NCBI RefSeq assembly: GCF_006715785.1
Contig: NZ_VFNX01000003.1
Location: 186,001-250,000 of the forward strand
Origin: Streptomyces puniciscabiei
GTDB taxonomy: Bacteria; Actinomycetota; Actinomycetes; Streptomycetales; Streptomycetaceae
Direction of reading: 5' to 3'
DNA length: 64,000 nucleotides
This document shows positions 44,718 to 53,082 of the stretch, one piece after another (the stretch's first letter is position 1; each line of letters starts with the position of its first letter). The translations under genes and the position numbers were made by a program. Under the pieces are notes generated by a model that saw only the letters and a list, made by a program, of their open reading frames with translations, was not told where the DNA came from and ran no database searches.

Positions 44718-44832
44718 GTGGCGCAAGAAGCTAGAGGGCGTCCTTGTGGGATTTCTGTGGAGCTGCTCAGAGGGAGGACACCTGGGCGTATGCGGTGTTG
44801 CCGCGCGCCGGAGGGGGCTGACGCCGCCCGGG

Positions 44833-46395
44833 TCAGGGTTGAGGCGTGACGTGCACCTGCACGGTCAGCGTGCCGCTGTTGTCCTGGGAGCAGGCACCGG
44901 GGGCGTCGTTCATGCCCAGTTGCAGGCGGGCGTCGCCGGACGCCCGGAAAGTCAGCTTCCGCCCGACGATGTGTATCGGGAAATCCTGCTCACCCACGAG
45001 TCGGGCCAGCAAGGAGCCGTACGGAGCCCCGACTTTGACCTTGCAGGCCTTCGTTCCCTCCGGCAGCTGGTTGGTTTTCGGGTCGTAACCGGCCGGCCCG
45101 GTCATGGGCAGCTTTCGGGAGTTGGCCGTCCATTCTCCGGACACGAACTGGACGGTGATCCGGTCGCCCTGATGGACGGACACGCCGGTGACCGGCTGCC
45201 AACCGGCCGTCGATTCGATGACCTGACGAGCCGTCCCCATTTTCGGAGTGTTCGGAGTGCTCGAAACGTTCGGAGTGTTCGGATCATCCTTGAGCGGCAG
45301 TGTTCCGGTGAGGAAGAGACCGCTGGCAACGCCCGCCGCCAGTACGGCCGTTCCGGCCAGCCCCCACCGCAGCCGCTTCGGCCACGCCGAGCGGGATGCC
45401 TGCGCCTGCGGCTGCGGCTGTGGGAGTTCGAGCGGCGTGGTGTGGCGCCCCGGCGGCACGGTCTCCGCGGCCGGGACGCGCCATTTCGGCTTGGCGGCCA
45501 TCGTGTCCGCGTCGGCCATCGGGGCCGCAGGCCGGAGCGCGAGTACGGTCGCCGGCGGCAGGAACTCGACGTCCGGCTCGCCGGCCACGATGCCTCGCAG
45601 CGCGGAACGCACGGCTGCCGTCGAAGGACGCTCGGCCGGGGACTTGCGCAGCAGCGCTTCGACGACCGGGCGCAGCGGACCGAGCCGCTCCGACAGGCTG
45701 GGTTCCTCGTACGCCACGGCGTGCATCGTCGCGGGTGCTCCCGGCCTGCGGAAGGGGGACTCGCCGCAGCACACCGTGGCGAGTGTGGCGCCCAGTGACC
45801 ACAGGTCGGAGGCCGGTCCGACCTCTGTTTCCATCACGCGCTCCGGCGCCATGAACTCTACGGAGCCGACTACTTGACCGGTGCTCGTCAGGAACTCGCC
45901 GTCGTCCAGGGCCGCGATGCCGAAGTCGGTGAGGACGGCGCTGCCGTCACGGCGCAGCAGCACGTTGGCGGGCTTGATGTCCCGGTGCAGAGTCCCGACC
46001 GCGTGGACGGCGTCCAGCGCGTCGATCAGTTGCAGGCCGACGGCGGCGGTCTGCTGCGGTGTGAGCGGTCCGGTCTCGGCCGTCCGATTCGCCAGTGAGG
46101 ACCCTTCGACGAGTTCCATGACGATCCACAGCCGGTCCTCGGACTCGACCAGGTCGTGGACTCCCACCACATGGGGATGCGGCACCCGGGCGACCGCGCG
46201 GGCCTCGCGGATGGCACGCCGTACCCGTACGCGGTGGTCCTCGTCGCCGTCGGTGAGGACGTGCAGTTCCTTGGCGGCGACCGGCCGGTCCAGCAGTTGG
46301 TCGTGGGCGCGCCAGACCGTGCCCATGCCGCCTCTGCCGAGGACGTCGTGAAGCAGATACCGTCCGGCGATCACCCGTTCCGAACGCGTGGTCAC
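44833..46395 (-). CDS. Receptor-type serine/threonine protein kinase
   Basis: This is a PknB-like kinase of about 520 aa. The kinase domain has the glycine loop VLGRGGMGTVW, Lys in PVAAKELHV, catalytic HRDIKPANVLL and DFGIAAL. A proline/glutamine-rich linker leads to one TM helix (GLAGTAVLAAGVASGLFL). An exported C-terminal domain of about 150 residues contains two cysteines and resembles a small beta-rich ligand-binding domain. GTG 46395 is chosen with GGAG about 11 bases upstream; a GTG 24 bases earlier is possible. No PASTA repeats are present, so the ligand differs from muropeptide-sensing kinases. Confidence 0.9.
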   Translation of the reverse strand: MTTRSERVIAGRYLLHDVLGRGGMGTVWRAHDQLLDRPVAAKELHVLTDGDEDHRVRVRRAIREARAVARVPHPHVVGVHDLVESEDRLWIVMELVEGSSLANRTAETGPLTPQQTAAVGLQLIDALDAVHAVGTLHRDIKPANVLLRRDGSAVLTDFGIAALDDGEFLTSTGQVVGSVEFMAPERVMETEVGPASDLWSLGATLATVCCGESPFRRPGAPATMHAVAYEEPSLSERLGPLRPVVEALLRKSPAERPSTAAVRSALRGIVAGEPDVEFLPPATVLALRPAAPMADADTMAAKPKWRVPAAETVPPGRHTTPLELPQPQPQAQASRSAWPKRLRWGLAGTAVLAAGVASGLFLTGTLPLKDDPNTPNVSSTPNTPKMGTARQVIESTAGWQPVTGVSVHQGDRITVQFVSGEWTANSRKLPMTGPAGYDPKTNQLPEGTKACKVKVGAPYGSLLARLVGEQDFPIHIVGRKLTFRASGDARLQLGMNDAPGACSQDNSGTLTVQVHVTPQP

Positions 46396-46502
46396 CTGGT
46401 CACCATCTCCGGATATCACGCGCTCTCACGTTTCCTTTGGGAGCGGTGTCCGCCGGAGCGCTCCAGCCGCCCGCGGAGCAATCCGCGCGCTTGTCCGCCG
46501 AG

Positions 46503-46735
46503 GTTGATGCTGGGATCCGCCGGTTGCGACGCCGGTCTGCCCGGTGGGGCACCCGCTGTATCTCCCCGAACTCGCGAGCCGTGGACCGGAGACGGCGCCG
46601 ACGCGGTCCACGGCCCACCGGGTGTTGCTCCGCAACGGCCTGGTCCCCACCCAGGATGCCGATCTTGTCTTAGCTGGAATGGGAGCTTCCTTTGCTGGGT
46701 TCGTCCGGGCCAAGCGCTACGTGCGGATGGTGTGA
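46503..46735 (+). pseudogene. IS481-like transposase fragment
   Basis: Two frames carry pieces of the N-terminal helix-turn-helix region of an IS481-type transposase: IRRLRRRSARWG in one and TRSTAHRVLLRNGLVPTQD in the next. A frameshift lies between them, and the DDE domain is absent. No terminal inverted repeats were found. It is one of several mobile-gene remnants at the island's right end. Confidence 0.5.
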
Positions 46736-46868
46736 CACGGCCGGCGTCCCGCCGCTCGATCCCGAATTGCGGTTACTGGTTCGATCCACTCGGCACTCGT
46801 TTGTCCTGCCGTGAGCCTTTGCCAGACGCTAGAACCATGAGGAGAGCGGCAGCAAGGTCCGAAGGGGA

Positions 46869-46899
46869 GGATTAAATGCCCTGTCGCGCGGATTAATTC
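46869..46899. promoter_or_regulatory. Island direct-repeat operator, copy 3
   Basis: GGATTAAATG and GGATTAATTC start 21 bp apart. The design matches copies 1 and 2. It now stands beside a truncated coding remnant, so the gene it once controlled appears to have been lost. Confidence 0.45.
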
Positions 46900-46900
46900 G

Positions 46901-47023
46901 AGGATCGACGCGATCGTGCCGCCCGGCACCGACACCGGCACGCTCGACATGGCCTACCAGCCGCAAGCCCTGCAGCGCCCCGAACTGCGCCGCCGACCGG
47001 CCGGCGAGCGCGCGGCGGCATGA
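46901..47023 (+). pseudogene. 3' remnant of an enzyme gene, possibly aldo/keto reductase
   Basis: A 40-codon tail without a start codon reads RIDAIVPPGTDTGTLDMAYQ and ends in an arginine/alanine-rich stretch before TGA at 47021. Tails of this form end some actinobacterial aldo/keto reductases, but the segment is too short to be sure. An IS481 3' end is an alternative. Its 5' part has been deleted. Confidence 0.25.
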
Positions 47024-47074
47024 CGTCGGCTCCGGCCGGAGCCCTGCCTGATGTCGATGTGCAGTTCCACGGTC

Positions 47075-47275
47075 AGGCCGCCCGGCGGGGGGCCGGGCGG
47101 GAAGCCCGCCGAAGTCACGGTCGAATGCCTAGGCGATGCCCGGGCGCCGAATGGCGTCGGGGAAGGCGTCCGTGGCCGTGGCCGGCTTGGCCTGGTTCTC
47201 CTCCTCGACAGCCAGTTCCGCGAGGTAGGCGCGGACACTCATGCCGCGAGCAGTGGCGAGGGCGGCGAAGCCACT
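47075..47275 (-). pseudogene. Antitoxin-like gene remnant with in-frame stop
   Basis: On the minus strand, ALATARGMSVRAYLAELA and RRPGIA stand before a TAG, and the same frame continues AFDRDFGGLPARPPAG. These segments match small actinobacterial antitoxins that end in RPGxAEAFD. The TAG replaces the expected Glu codon. The 5' end is also interrupted by a TGA. No toxin gene is visible beside it. Confidence 0.45.
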
Positions 47276-47288
47276 TCAAAATCGGCGC

Positions 47289-47402
47289 ATGATCGGCAAG
47301 CAGCTCAACACCGCCGAGGCCCGCCACCGCCTGGCCCGGCGGTTCTTCTTGGGACAGCGCGGCGAACTGCGCCAGCACTACCGCAAGGGCAGGGAGGACC
47401 AG
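47289..47402 (+). pseudogene. Tn3-family transposase C-terminal fragment
   Basis: The 38 codons include KQLNTAEARHRLARRFF, GQRGELRQHY and GREDQ, which match the conserved C-terminal segment of Tn3-family transposases. The sequence loses homology immediately after. It is an isolated remnant. Confidence 0.55.
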
Positions 47403-47506
47403 CCCTTCTTCCGCCCCGCGCAGGCCGGCCGCCGGCCGCTGCGCCAACCGTCGGCCGATGAGAACGCCAGCGAGGCGAAGCGGAGCGTTGCCCAGGGCAG
47501 AACAGT

Positions 47507-48184
47507 TCACGTTTCGCAGCGGCCGTGGTGCGCGCGTGAGAGGGCGGCGGCGCCCTGGCAGGCGAGGGTGGCGGCATCGTCTGCGTACTGGGGGATGTCG
47601 TCGGGCCATTTCGAGGTCGGCTGGAGGATCAGCAGCGAGACGGCACCGTGCAGGCACGCGCAGATGGCCCGGGTCAGCGCCGTCACATCGCCGTGGAGCA
47701 CGCCGGCGTCGGCGCATCGCTGCACCGTTTCCCGCAGGAATCGGAAGCAGGCGTCGGCGACCTGCTCAGTGGCGGCTGTCGCGGGTCCGGTCGCGACCAG
47801 GCGGTAGCGCAGGGGATGGTCGAGTCCGAACCTGATGTAGGCGACACTGCGCTGGTGGAGTTCGGCGAACGGGTCGGTGGTCTGGGCGCTGATGCTCAGC
47901 ATCCGTCGGCCGAGCTCGTCCCAGACCCGGAGGCACACGGTGTGCAGCAGTTCCAGTCGGTTGTCGAAGTGGAGATACACCGAGGGGGTGCTGACCCCGA
48001 CAGCCTGTGCCACCGCACGGATGGTCACGCCGTCCTCGCCGGCGTCGTCGAGCAGCGTGCCGGCCGCTTCGATGAGCTCGTCCCTCAGCCGGCCGCCGTG
48101 GCCTCGCTTGGCGCGACTGCGCCGACGGCCTTCGGGTGTGCTGGCGCGGCCGTCGGCCGTGGACTGGCCGGGTCCCTCAGTCAT
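47507..48184 (-). CDS. TetR-family transcriptional regulator
   Basis: This repressor of 225 aa has an N-terminal helix-turn-helix in VTIRAVAQAVGVSTPSVYLHF and a C-terminal domain of the WHG type (FAELHQRSVAYIRFGLDHPL). The ATG at 48184 (MTEGPGQS) has CGGAGG upstream and overlaps the stop of the thioesterase gene by 8 bp, so the two are co-translated. The palindrome CCGTTAAGTTAACGG upstream of the operon is its likely operator. Confidence 0.92.
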   Translation of the reverse strand: MTEGPGQSTADGRASTPEGRRRSRAKRGHGGRLRDELIEAAGTLLDDAGEDGVTIRAVAQAVGVSTPSVYLHFDNRLELLHTVCLRVWDELGRRMLSISAQTTDPFAELHQRSVAYIRFGLDHPLRYRLVATGPATAATEQVADACFRFLRETVQRCADAGVLHGDVTALTRAICACLHGAVSLLILQPTSKWPDDIPQYADDAATLACQGAAALSRAHHGRCET

Positions 48185-48581
48185 GGCGCCTCCGGAGGGC
48201 GACGAGTTGAGTGACGCGGACGCAGAGCCGGTCCTTGTCATCCCTGATGTCGATTTCCACGGCGACCGTTGACTTGCCGACGTGCAGCGGGCGGGAGGTC
48301 GCGAAGGCGCCGGTGCCCTGTACGGGCCGCAGGAAGTGGGTGGTGGATTCCATGGTCGCGGGAACGGTGTCGGCGGTCCCGTTCAGCGTGGCGCACACGG
48401 CGCCGGCTACATCGGCCAGCCCCATCAGTGCCCCGCCGTGCATCGCGGCGCCGACGGTGGACTGCTCGGGCGTGTAGGCGAGTTGCGCGGTGACAGCGTC
48501 GGCCTTGAGGGCTCCGAAGCGTATCCCGAGCGTCCTGGCGAACGGCGCCATGGTGTAGACGTCTTGCGCGGTGATGGTCAT
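48177..48581 (-). CDS. PaaI-family hotdog thioesterase
   Basis: This hotdog-fold protein has 134 aa. MHGGALMGLADVAGAVC contains the conserved helix start and catalytic-site region, and TMESTTHFLRPVQG follows. Members hydrolyse acyl- or aryl-CoA thioesters. It heads a two-gene operon with a TetR regulator, which may sense an acyl-CoA or aromatic ligand. It is one of the few intact metabolic genes near the island's right end. Confidence 0.9.
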   Translation of the reverse strand: MTITAQDVYTMAPFARTLGIRFGALKADAVTAQLAYTPEQSTVGAAMHGGALMGLADVAGAVCATLNGTADTVPATMESTTHFLRPVQGTGAFATSRPLHVGKSTVAVEIDIRDDKDRLCVRVTQLVALRRRHD

Positions 48582-48600
48582 CGCGGCCCTCAGGTTGTCG

Positions 48601-48615
48601 CCGTTAAGTTAACGG
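48601..48615. promoter_or_regulatory. TetR operator candidate
   Basis: CCGTTAAGTTAACGG is a perfect inverted repeat with 7-base arms, 20 bp upstream of the thioesterase ATG. Its TTAA-rich core contrasts with the GC-rich context. Confidence 0.6.
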
Positions 48616-48948
48616 TGACATGTTATGGGGGCGTCACGGTTCGCGTCCAGCCTGTGGAGCGAGGCCGCAGGGCTGTGGAGTCTTCCGGTGCCGATCGCAG
48701 GCGTACTGAGAGACGCCGGGCTGCCACTCGGATGAGACAACTTCAAGTGCCTGAAGAACCATCCCATTTCGGCTGGAAAACCGGCTCACCCGGAAGCGCG
48801 CTGGGCGGTGGCAGCTGGTCACGGGCCTGCGCCAGCATCAGTTCAACCGGCGGTTGCAGCACCATGCACCCCGTCTACGGCACCACGTCCGGTACCGCGA
48901 GTCGTGCCGACGATTTCGACGCCACACCCATCGAAGGAACCGCCGCCC
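48616..48948. other. Stretch without recognisable gene
   Basis: About 330 bp between the TetR-thioesterase promoter and the MerR remnant. Codon bias is weak on both strands and I see no conserved motif, tRNA or clear repeat. It is probably decayed island DNA. Confidence 0.5.
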
Positions 48949-49215
48949 CTGCTCACCGCCGGCCGCGTCGCCCACCAGACCGGGCTCATTCCCAAGGCCG
49001 TACGCCTCTACGAAGCCCACGGACTCATCGACCCGCCTGCCCGCACCGCCTCCGGCTGCGGCAGTCCAGGTGCTGGGACTGACAGTCAGAGGGCAAGACC
49101 ATCCTCGACACCGGGCGTGGTGGCCACACCACCTGCTCGACCCTGGCCCAACTCCTCGACAAGCACATCGCGGAGACAGAACGCCGTATCACCGAACCCC
49201 AGCTACTCCGCGCCT
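48949..49215 (+). pseudogene. MerR-family regulator, frameshifted
   Basis: The N-terminal MerR winged helix is legible as LLTAGRVAHQTGLIPKAVRL, then YEAHGLIDPPARTASG. After a deletion the dimerisation helix continues in another frame as TLAQLLDKHIAETERRITE. The middle of the gene is missing and there is no proper start, so it cannot give a normal protein. Confidence 0.65.
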
Positions 49216-49349
49216 TTCAGCAAAACGCCCGCGACCGGGGCTGCCATGGGTCACCGCACCCTGGCCTGCCTCGGCGAGCTCTGCCCCGTCTGGAAACGCG
49301 CAACACGCGGTCACCCTGAGAGCCGATACCGGCCCATTCGCAGTCGCCT

Positions 49350-49639
49350 TCGGAGTTCGCTCCGACGCGACGCACTGGGACGACGTGGTCACCGAACTCG
49401 GCTACGAACACCTGCGTCGTCACGACCTACGACACACCGGCCTGACTTGGTTCGCCGACGCAGGAGTCCCGGTCCACATCCTGTGAAGAATCGCAGGCCA
49501 CGGATCGCTTACTACCATCCAGCGCTACCTGCACCCGGACGTGCACAAGATCACTTCCGCTGGCGCGGCACTCTCGGCGCACCTGAGCGTGCTGCGCGCC
49601 CCGCGCTCCCTGCCGAGCCCGATCATCGTCACGCGCTAG
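49350..49639 (+). pseudogene. Tyrosine-recombinase integrase, C-terminal part with in-frame stop
   Basis: The frame shows HDLRHTGLTWFADAGVPVHIL, a TGA at 49484-49486, then RIAGHGSLTTIQRYLHPD, running on to TAG at 49637. The catalytic Arg (LRH), His (GHGS) and Tyr (RYLHP) are all recognisable. The N-terminal two thirds are missing. It lies 100 bp from the intact tRNA-Pro, where an island integrase is expected. With this gene broken, the island should not excise without help. Confidence 0.82.
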
Positions 49640-49655
49640 CGCCGGTCAAGGGCAC

Positions 49656-49676
49656 TGGTCCCCAACTGGTCCCCAA
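49656..49676. repeat. Right paired TGGTCCCC repeats (candidate integrase arm sites)
   Basis: Two TGGTCCCCAA elements start 11 bp apart, 64 bp inside the right att site. They mirror the pair at 31639-31658 in sequence, spacing and orientation. Confidence 0.5.
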
Positions 49677-49738
49677 GCACGATCAAGGGCCGGTTTCGGA
49701 ATCCCCCGAAACCGGCCCTGACCCGCGACTCTCTCGAG

Positions 49739-49812
<74 letters not shown>

Positions 49813-49857
49813 TTGCGGTCTCACCCGGGGCGTCCCGTGTGATCACGCAGGTCAACC

Positions 49858-51285
49858 CTACCGCACCCGTGCCGGTGCCCGTGTCGTCCCCGTCGGAGCG
49901 GGGATCGTCGTACGGTCCTGGCGGCGAGCCGGGACGAGGAGGGCGGCGCCGGCCGCGGCCAGGCACAGGAGGGCGAGCAGGGCCCAGCCGTGGGTGTAGC
50001 CGGAGGCGTAGGGCAGGCCGGAGGGCTGCAGGCGGCCGGTGACCAGGACGCTGGTGAGCGCGGCGCCGATGGAGCCGCCGATGGTGCGGATGTTGGCGTT
50101 CATACCGGTCGCGGCGCCGGTCTGCTCGGGCGGGACGCTGCCGACGACGAGGTTGGCCATGGAGGCGAAGGCCAGTCCGATACCCAGGCCGAACAGGCCG
50201 GCCACGACCGCGATCTGCCACTGGGCGTCATGCCAGAGGGTGAGGAATCCGCAGGCCAGCGCGCCCAGTGCGGCGCCCGTGGTGAGGAGTGCCTTGGCGC
50301 CGACGCGGGGTTCCAGGCGGCCCGAGAGGACGCCGGAGAGGAGCATCGCCAGCAGCATCGGGAGCATGAGGAGGCCGGAGGCGGTGACGCTCGCCCCGAA
50401 GCCGTAACCGGCGGCGGACGGGGTCTGGACGAAGCCCGGCAGGAAGGACCAGATCGCGTACATGCCCGCGCCGAAGAGCAGGGCGGCGGCGTTGGTGGTC
50501 CACACGGCGGGCAGCCGCATCACGCGCAGGTCGATGAGCGGGGTGCGGGAGCGGGCCTCGGCGGTGAGCCACAGGGCGAACAGCACGACGGCGGCGGCGA
50601 ACAGGCCGAGCACCTTCGCCGAGCCCCAGCCCCACCGCCCGGCCTGGCTCAGCGGCAGCAGCAGGGCCACCAGCCACGCGGACAGCAGCGTGGCGCCGTA
50701 CCAACTGACCTTGCCCTCAGCCCGTTTGGGCGACTCGGGGACGTACGCCACGGCGATCAGGACCGTCGCGGCGACGATCGCCACGGGGATCCAGAAGAGC
50801 CAGCGGTAGTCGAGCGCGGAGACGATCGGCCCGGCGGCCACCATGCCGACCCCGCCGCCCGCGGCGATGACCGCGGAGAGGTTGCTGATGCTGCCGCTCA
50901 CCTCGGCGGGCGCGAACTCGTCGCGGATGATGCCGAAGGACAGCGGGAACAGGGCGCCGCCGACGCCCTGGACGACCCGGGCGACGATGAGGACACCGAT
51001 GTTCGGGGCGAGCGCGGCGACGAGGCAGCCGGCGAGGACGGCGAGCAGGACGCCCACGAGGGTGCGCTTCTTGCCGGCGAGGTCGCCGACCCGGCCGAGG
51101 ATCGGGGTGAAGACCGAGGCGGACAGCAGATACGCGGTCATCACCCAGGTGGCGGTCGACTGGGAGGCGTGCAGGGCGTGCTGGACGGTCGGCAGGGCCG
51201 GCGCGATCAGCGACTGGAGCATGGAGAACACGCCCGCACCGGTCGCGAGGACCGCGAAGGTGAGGCGGGTGGATTTGCGGGGCAT
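49858..51285 (-). CDS. MFS transporter, DHA2-type drug exporter
   Basis: This integral membrane transporter of 475 aa has about 14 TM segments. The motif A region GRVGDLAGKKRTLVG lies after TM2, and ARVVQGVGGALFPLSFGII matches the motif C/B region of the EmrB/QacA group. It is divergent from a TetR gene with 193 bp between starts containing three inverted repeats, the usual arrangement of a repressed efflux pump. Substrates are not predictable. Confidence 0.94.
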   Translation of the reverse strand: MPRKSTRLTFAVLATGAGVFSMLQSLIAPALPTVQHALHASQSTATWVMTAYLLSASVFTPILGRVGDLAGKKRTLVGVLLAVLAGCLVAALAPNIGVLIVARVVQGVGGALFPLSFGIIRDEFAPAEVSGSISNLSAVIAAGGGVGMVAAGPIVSALDYRWLFWIPVAIVAATVLIAVAYVPESPKRAEGKVSWYGATLLSAWLVALLLPLSQAGRWGWGSAKVLGLFAAAVVLFALWLTAEARSRTPLIDLRVMRLPAVWTTNAAALLFGAGMYAIWSFLPGFVQTPSAAGYGFGASVTASGLLMLPMLLAMLLSGVLSGRLEPRVGAKALLTTGAALGALACGFLTLWHDAQWQIAVVAGLFGLGIGLAFASMANLVVGSVPPEQTGAATGMNANIRTIGGSIGAALTSVLVTGRLQPSGLPYASGYTHGWALLALLCLAAAGAALLVPARRQDRTTIPAPTGTTRAPARVR

Positions 51286-51382
51286 GGGAGAGCCTCTCCG
51301 AGTGGGAGCGCTGTGGATGGGAGAAGGGGGCGTCTACGGCCGGGCACGTCTGCCCAGGGCGGAACGATCCCCGCACTGCTAA

Positions 51383-51436
51383 AGTGGAGGTGCCCCTCCA
51401 CTCTAGCGGAGGCATACCTCCGGTTCAACCGAACCG
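51383..51436. promoter_or_regulatory. Three consecutive inverted repeats in the MFS/TetR region
   Basis: AGTGGAGG-N4-CCTCCACT (51383-51402), CGGAGG-N4-CCTCCG (51407-51422) and CGGTTC-N4-GAACCG (51421-51436) follow one another, each with a 4-base centre. The first is the best candidate TetR operator, and it lies nearest the MFS promoter. Confidence 0.55.
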
Positions 51437-51478
51437 GATGAGTTCCTCCGGTTCATCGATTCCCTCCGGGAGGCACCT

Positions 51479-52057
51479 GTGACGGCCACGCCGTTCCCCG
51501 TCGGCGAGATCGTGGCGGCCCGCCGGCCGCACCGCAAGGACGCCGCCCGCAACTTCGACGCGCTGCTCGCCGCCGCCCGTGAGGCGTTCGCGGAGCACGG
51601 CTCGGACGCCTCGCTGGAGGACATCGCCCGGCGCGCGGGCGTCGGCATCGGCACGCTGTACCGGAACTTCCCCACCCGCCGGGACCTCTTCGAGAGCGTC
51701 TACGCCGACGAGGTCGACGCCCTGTGCCGGGCCGCCGTGGAGGTCGCGGAGCTTCAGCCGTGGGAGGCGCTGACGGCCTGGCTGGACCGGTTCGCCGGCT
51801 ACATGGTCACCAAGCGCGCGGTGCGCGAGGCCCTGAACGACGAGTCGGAGATCTTCCAGACCTGCCGCGACTCGATGTACGCCGCCGGCGGCCCGCTCCT
51901 GGAACGCGCCCAGCGGGCGGGCGTGGCCCGGCCGGACATGGACTTCGCCGACCTGCTGCGGATGGTCGCCGGCATCACGGCCACGGCGTTCGACGACGAC
52001 GCCCAGCGCGACCGGGTCCTCGCCATCGCGCTGGACGGAGTGCGCACCGGCCGCTGA
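51479..52057 (+). CDS. TetR-family transcriptional regulator (efflux repressor)
   Basis: This repressor has 192 aa. The N-terminal helix-turn-helix is in ASLEDIARRAGVGIGTLYRN, and the C-terminal ligand domain is of the SbtR-like type (LTAWLDRFAGYMVTKRAV). GTG 51479 has GGGAGG upstream. It is divergent from the MFS exporter and probably represses it. Confidence 0.93.
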   Translation: MTATPFPVGEIVAARRPHRKDAARNFDALLAAAREAFAEHGSDASLEDIARRAGVGIGTLYRNFPTRRDLFESVYADEVDALCRAAVEVAELQPWEALTAWLDRFAGYMVTKRAVREALNDESEIFQTCRDSMYAAGGPLLERAQRAGVARPDMDFADLLRMVAGITATAFDDDAQRDRVLAIALDGVRTGR

Positions 52058-52083
52058 CACCGGGGTTCAGCGCCTGCCGCCGC

Positions 52084-52599
52084 CTACTTGATGAGCGCGT
52101 TCGCCACCACCACGATCACGCCGAGCAGCGCGTCGCCCAGCCCCATGAGGACGGCCGTCGGCCAACTCCGGGACGACCAGCGGGCGGTGATCACGCCGAG
52201 GGTGAAGAGGATCCCGATGTTGAGGGCGAAGGCCGGGTACTCGACGCCGTTCGGCGGCCACCAGCCCCAGCCCGCGCCCGCGAGCAGGAAGACCGTGGGC
52301 AGCACGGCCGTGACCAGCGGCCACTCGTCCCGCAGCGTGCGCAGCACGTCCCATCGGCTGTGCGGGGCGCGTTCGGCGATGTAGTGGGCGTAGCCGTGCG
52401 CGAGGGCGGAGGCGAGGGCGGTCACCAGGAGCCACACGGCGTCGTAGCGGCGGCCGGCGGCGGTCGTACGGCCGTACTGGCTGAGCGCCGCCACCATCGA
52501 GCTGGCGAGGACGGCGCCGTACACACCGCCGAACAGGACGGCCTCGCGTGTGCTGTGCCGCCGGGGCGATGCGGGGCCGGCCGCGGTGGACTCCGCCAT
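52084..52599 (-). CDS. Small integral membrane protein of unknown function
   Basis: This 171-aa protein has about four TM segments, seen in AVLFGGVYGAVLASSMVAAL, in VWLLVTALASALAHGYAHYI, in LVTAVLPTVFLLAGAGWGWW and in the C-terminal VLMGLGDALLGVIVVVANAL. I do not recognise a characterised family. The ATG at 52599 starts MAESTAAGP after a GGGG run. It is divergent from the cupin gene. Confidence 0.8.
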   Translation of the reverse strand: MAESTAAGPASPRRHSTREAVLFGGVYGAVLASSMVAALSQYGRTTAAGRRYDAVWLLVTALASALAHGYAHYIAERAPHSRWDVLRTLRDEWPLVTAVLPTVFLLAGAGWGWWPPNGVEYPAFALNIGILFTLGVITARWSSRSWPTAVLMGLGDALLGVIVVVANALIK

Positions 52600-52729
52600 G
52601 TTCCCCACGATCACCCGTGCCGCGCCCGGCCGCCAGTCCGGGCGGACCGACGAAGTGTCCTCCCACCAGCCCCGATGCCCCACACACTGTCGGCTCCGGC
52701 GCGGGTCGGGGCTGGCTAGGCTCGCCCGC

Positions 52730-53074
52730 ATGACGCACAGCTTCGCGCTCCACATCCCCGAGGCCGACCTGGAACCCGAGCCTCTCGACCCGGACCAGAT
52801 CGTCTCCGGCGACCCGGAGGTCACCGGGAAGGTGGTCTGGCAGTCCCCGGACGGCCGGCAGATCCGTGGCATCTGGCAGATCACGCCGGGCGTGGTCACC
52901 GACACGGAGGCGGACGAACTGTTCGTCGTGATCAGCGGTTCGGCGACGATCGAGGTCGAGGACGGGCCGACGCTGAGCGTGGGGCCGGGCGACATGGCGG
53001 TGCTGCGCGCGGGCGACCGTACGACGTGGACCGTGCACGAGACGCTGCGCAAGGCTTACGCGATCAGCCTGTGA
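52730..53074 (+). CDS. Cupin domain protein (DUF861-like)
   Basis: This is a single cupin fold of 114 aa. GIWQITPGVVTDTEADELF and LSVGPGDMAVLRAGDRTTW correspond to the two cupin motifs, and the C-terminal WTVHETLRKAYAI is common in ureidoglycine-aminohydrolase-like cupins. Metal ligands are only partly conserved: the second motif lacks the usual histidine before the tryptophan. A catalytic role is therefore uncertain. Confidence 0.87.
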   Translation: MTHSFALHIPEADLEPEPLDPDQIVSGDPEVTGKVVWQSPDGRQIRGIWQITPGVVTDTEADELFVVISGSATIEVEDGPTLSVGPGDMAVLRAGDRTTWTVHETLRKAYAISL

Positions 53075-53082
53075 GGACCGGG

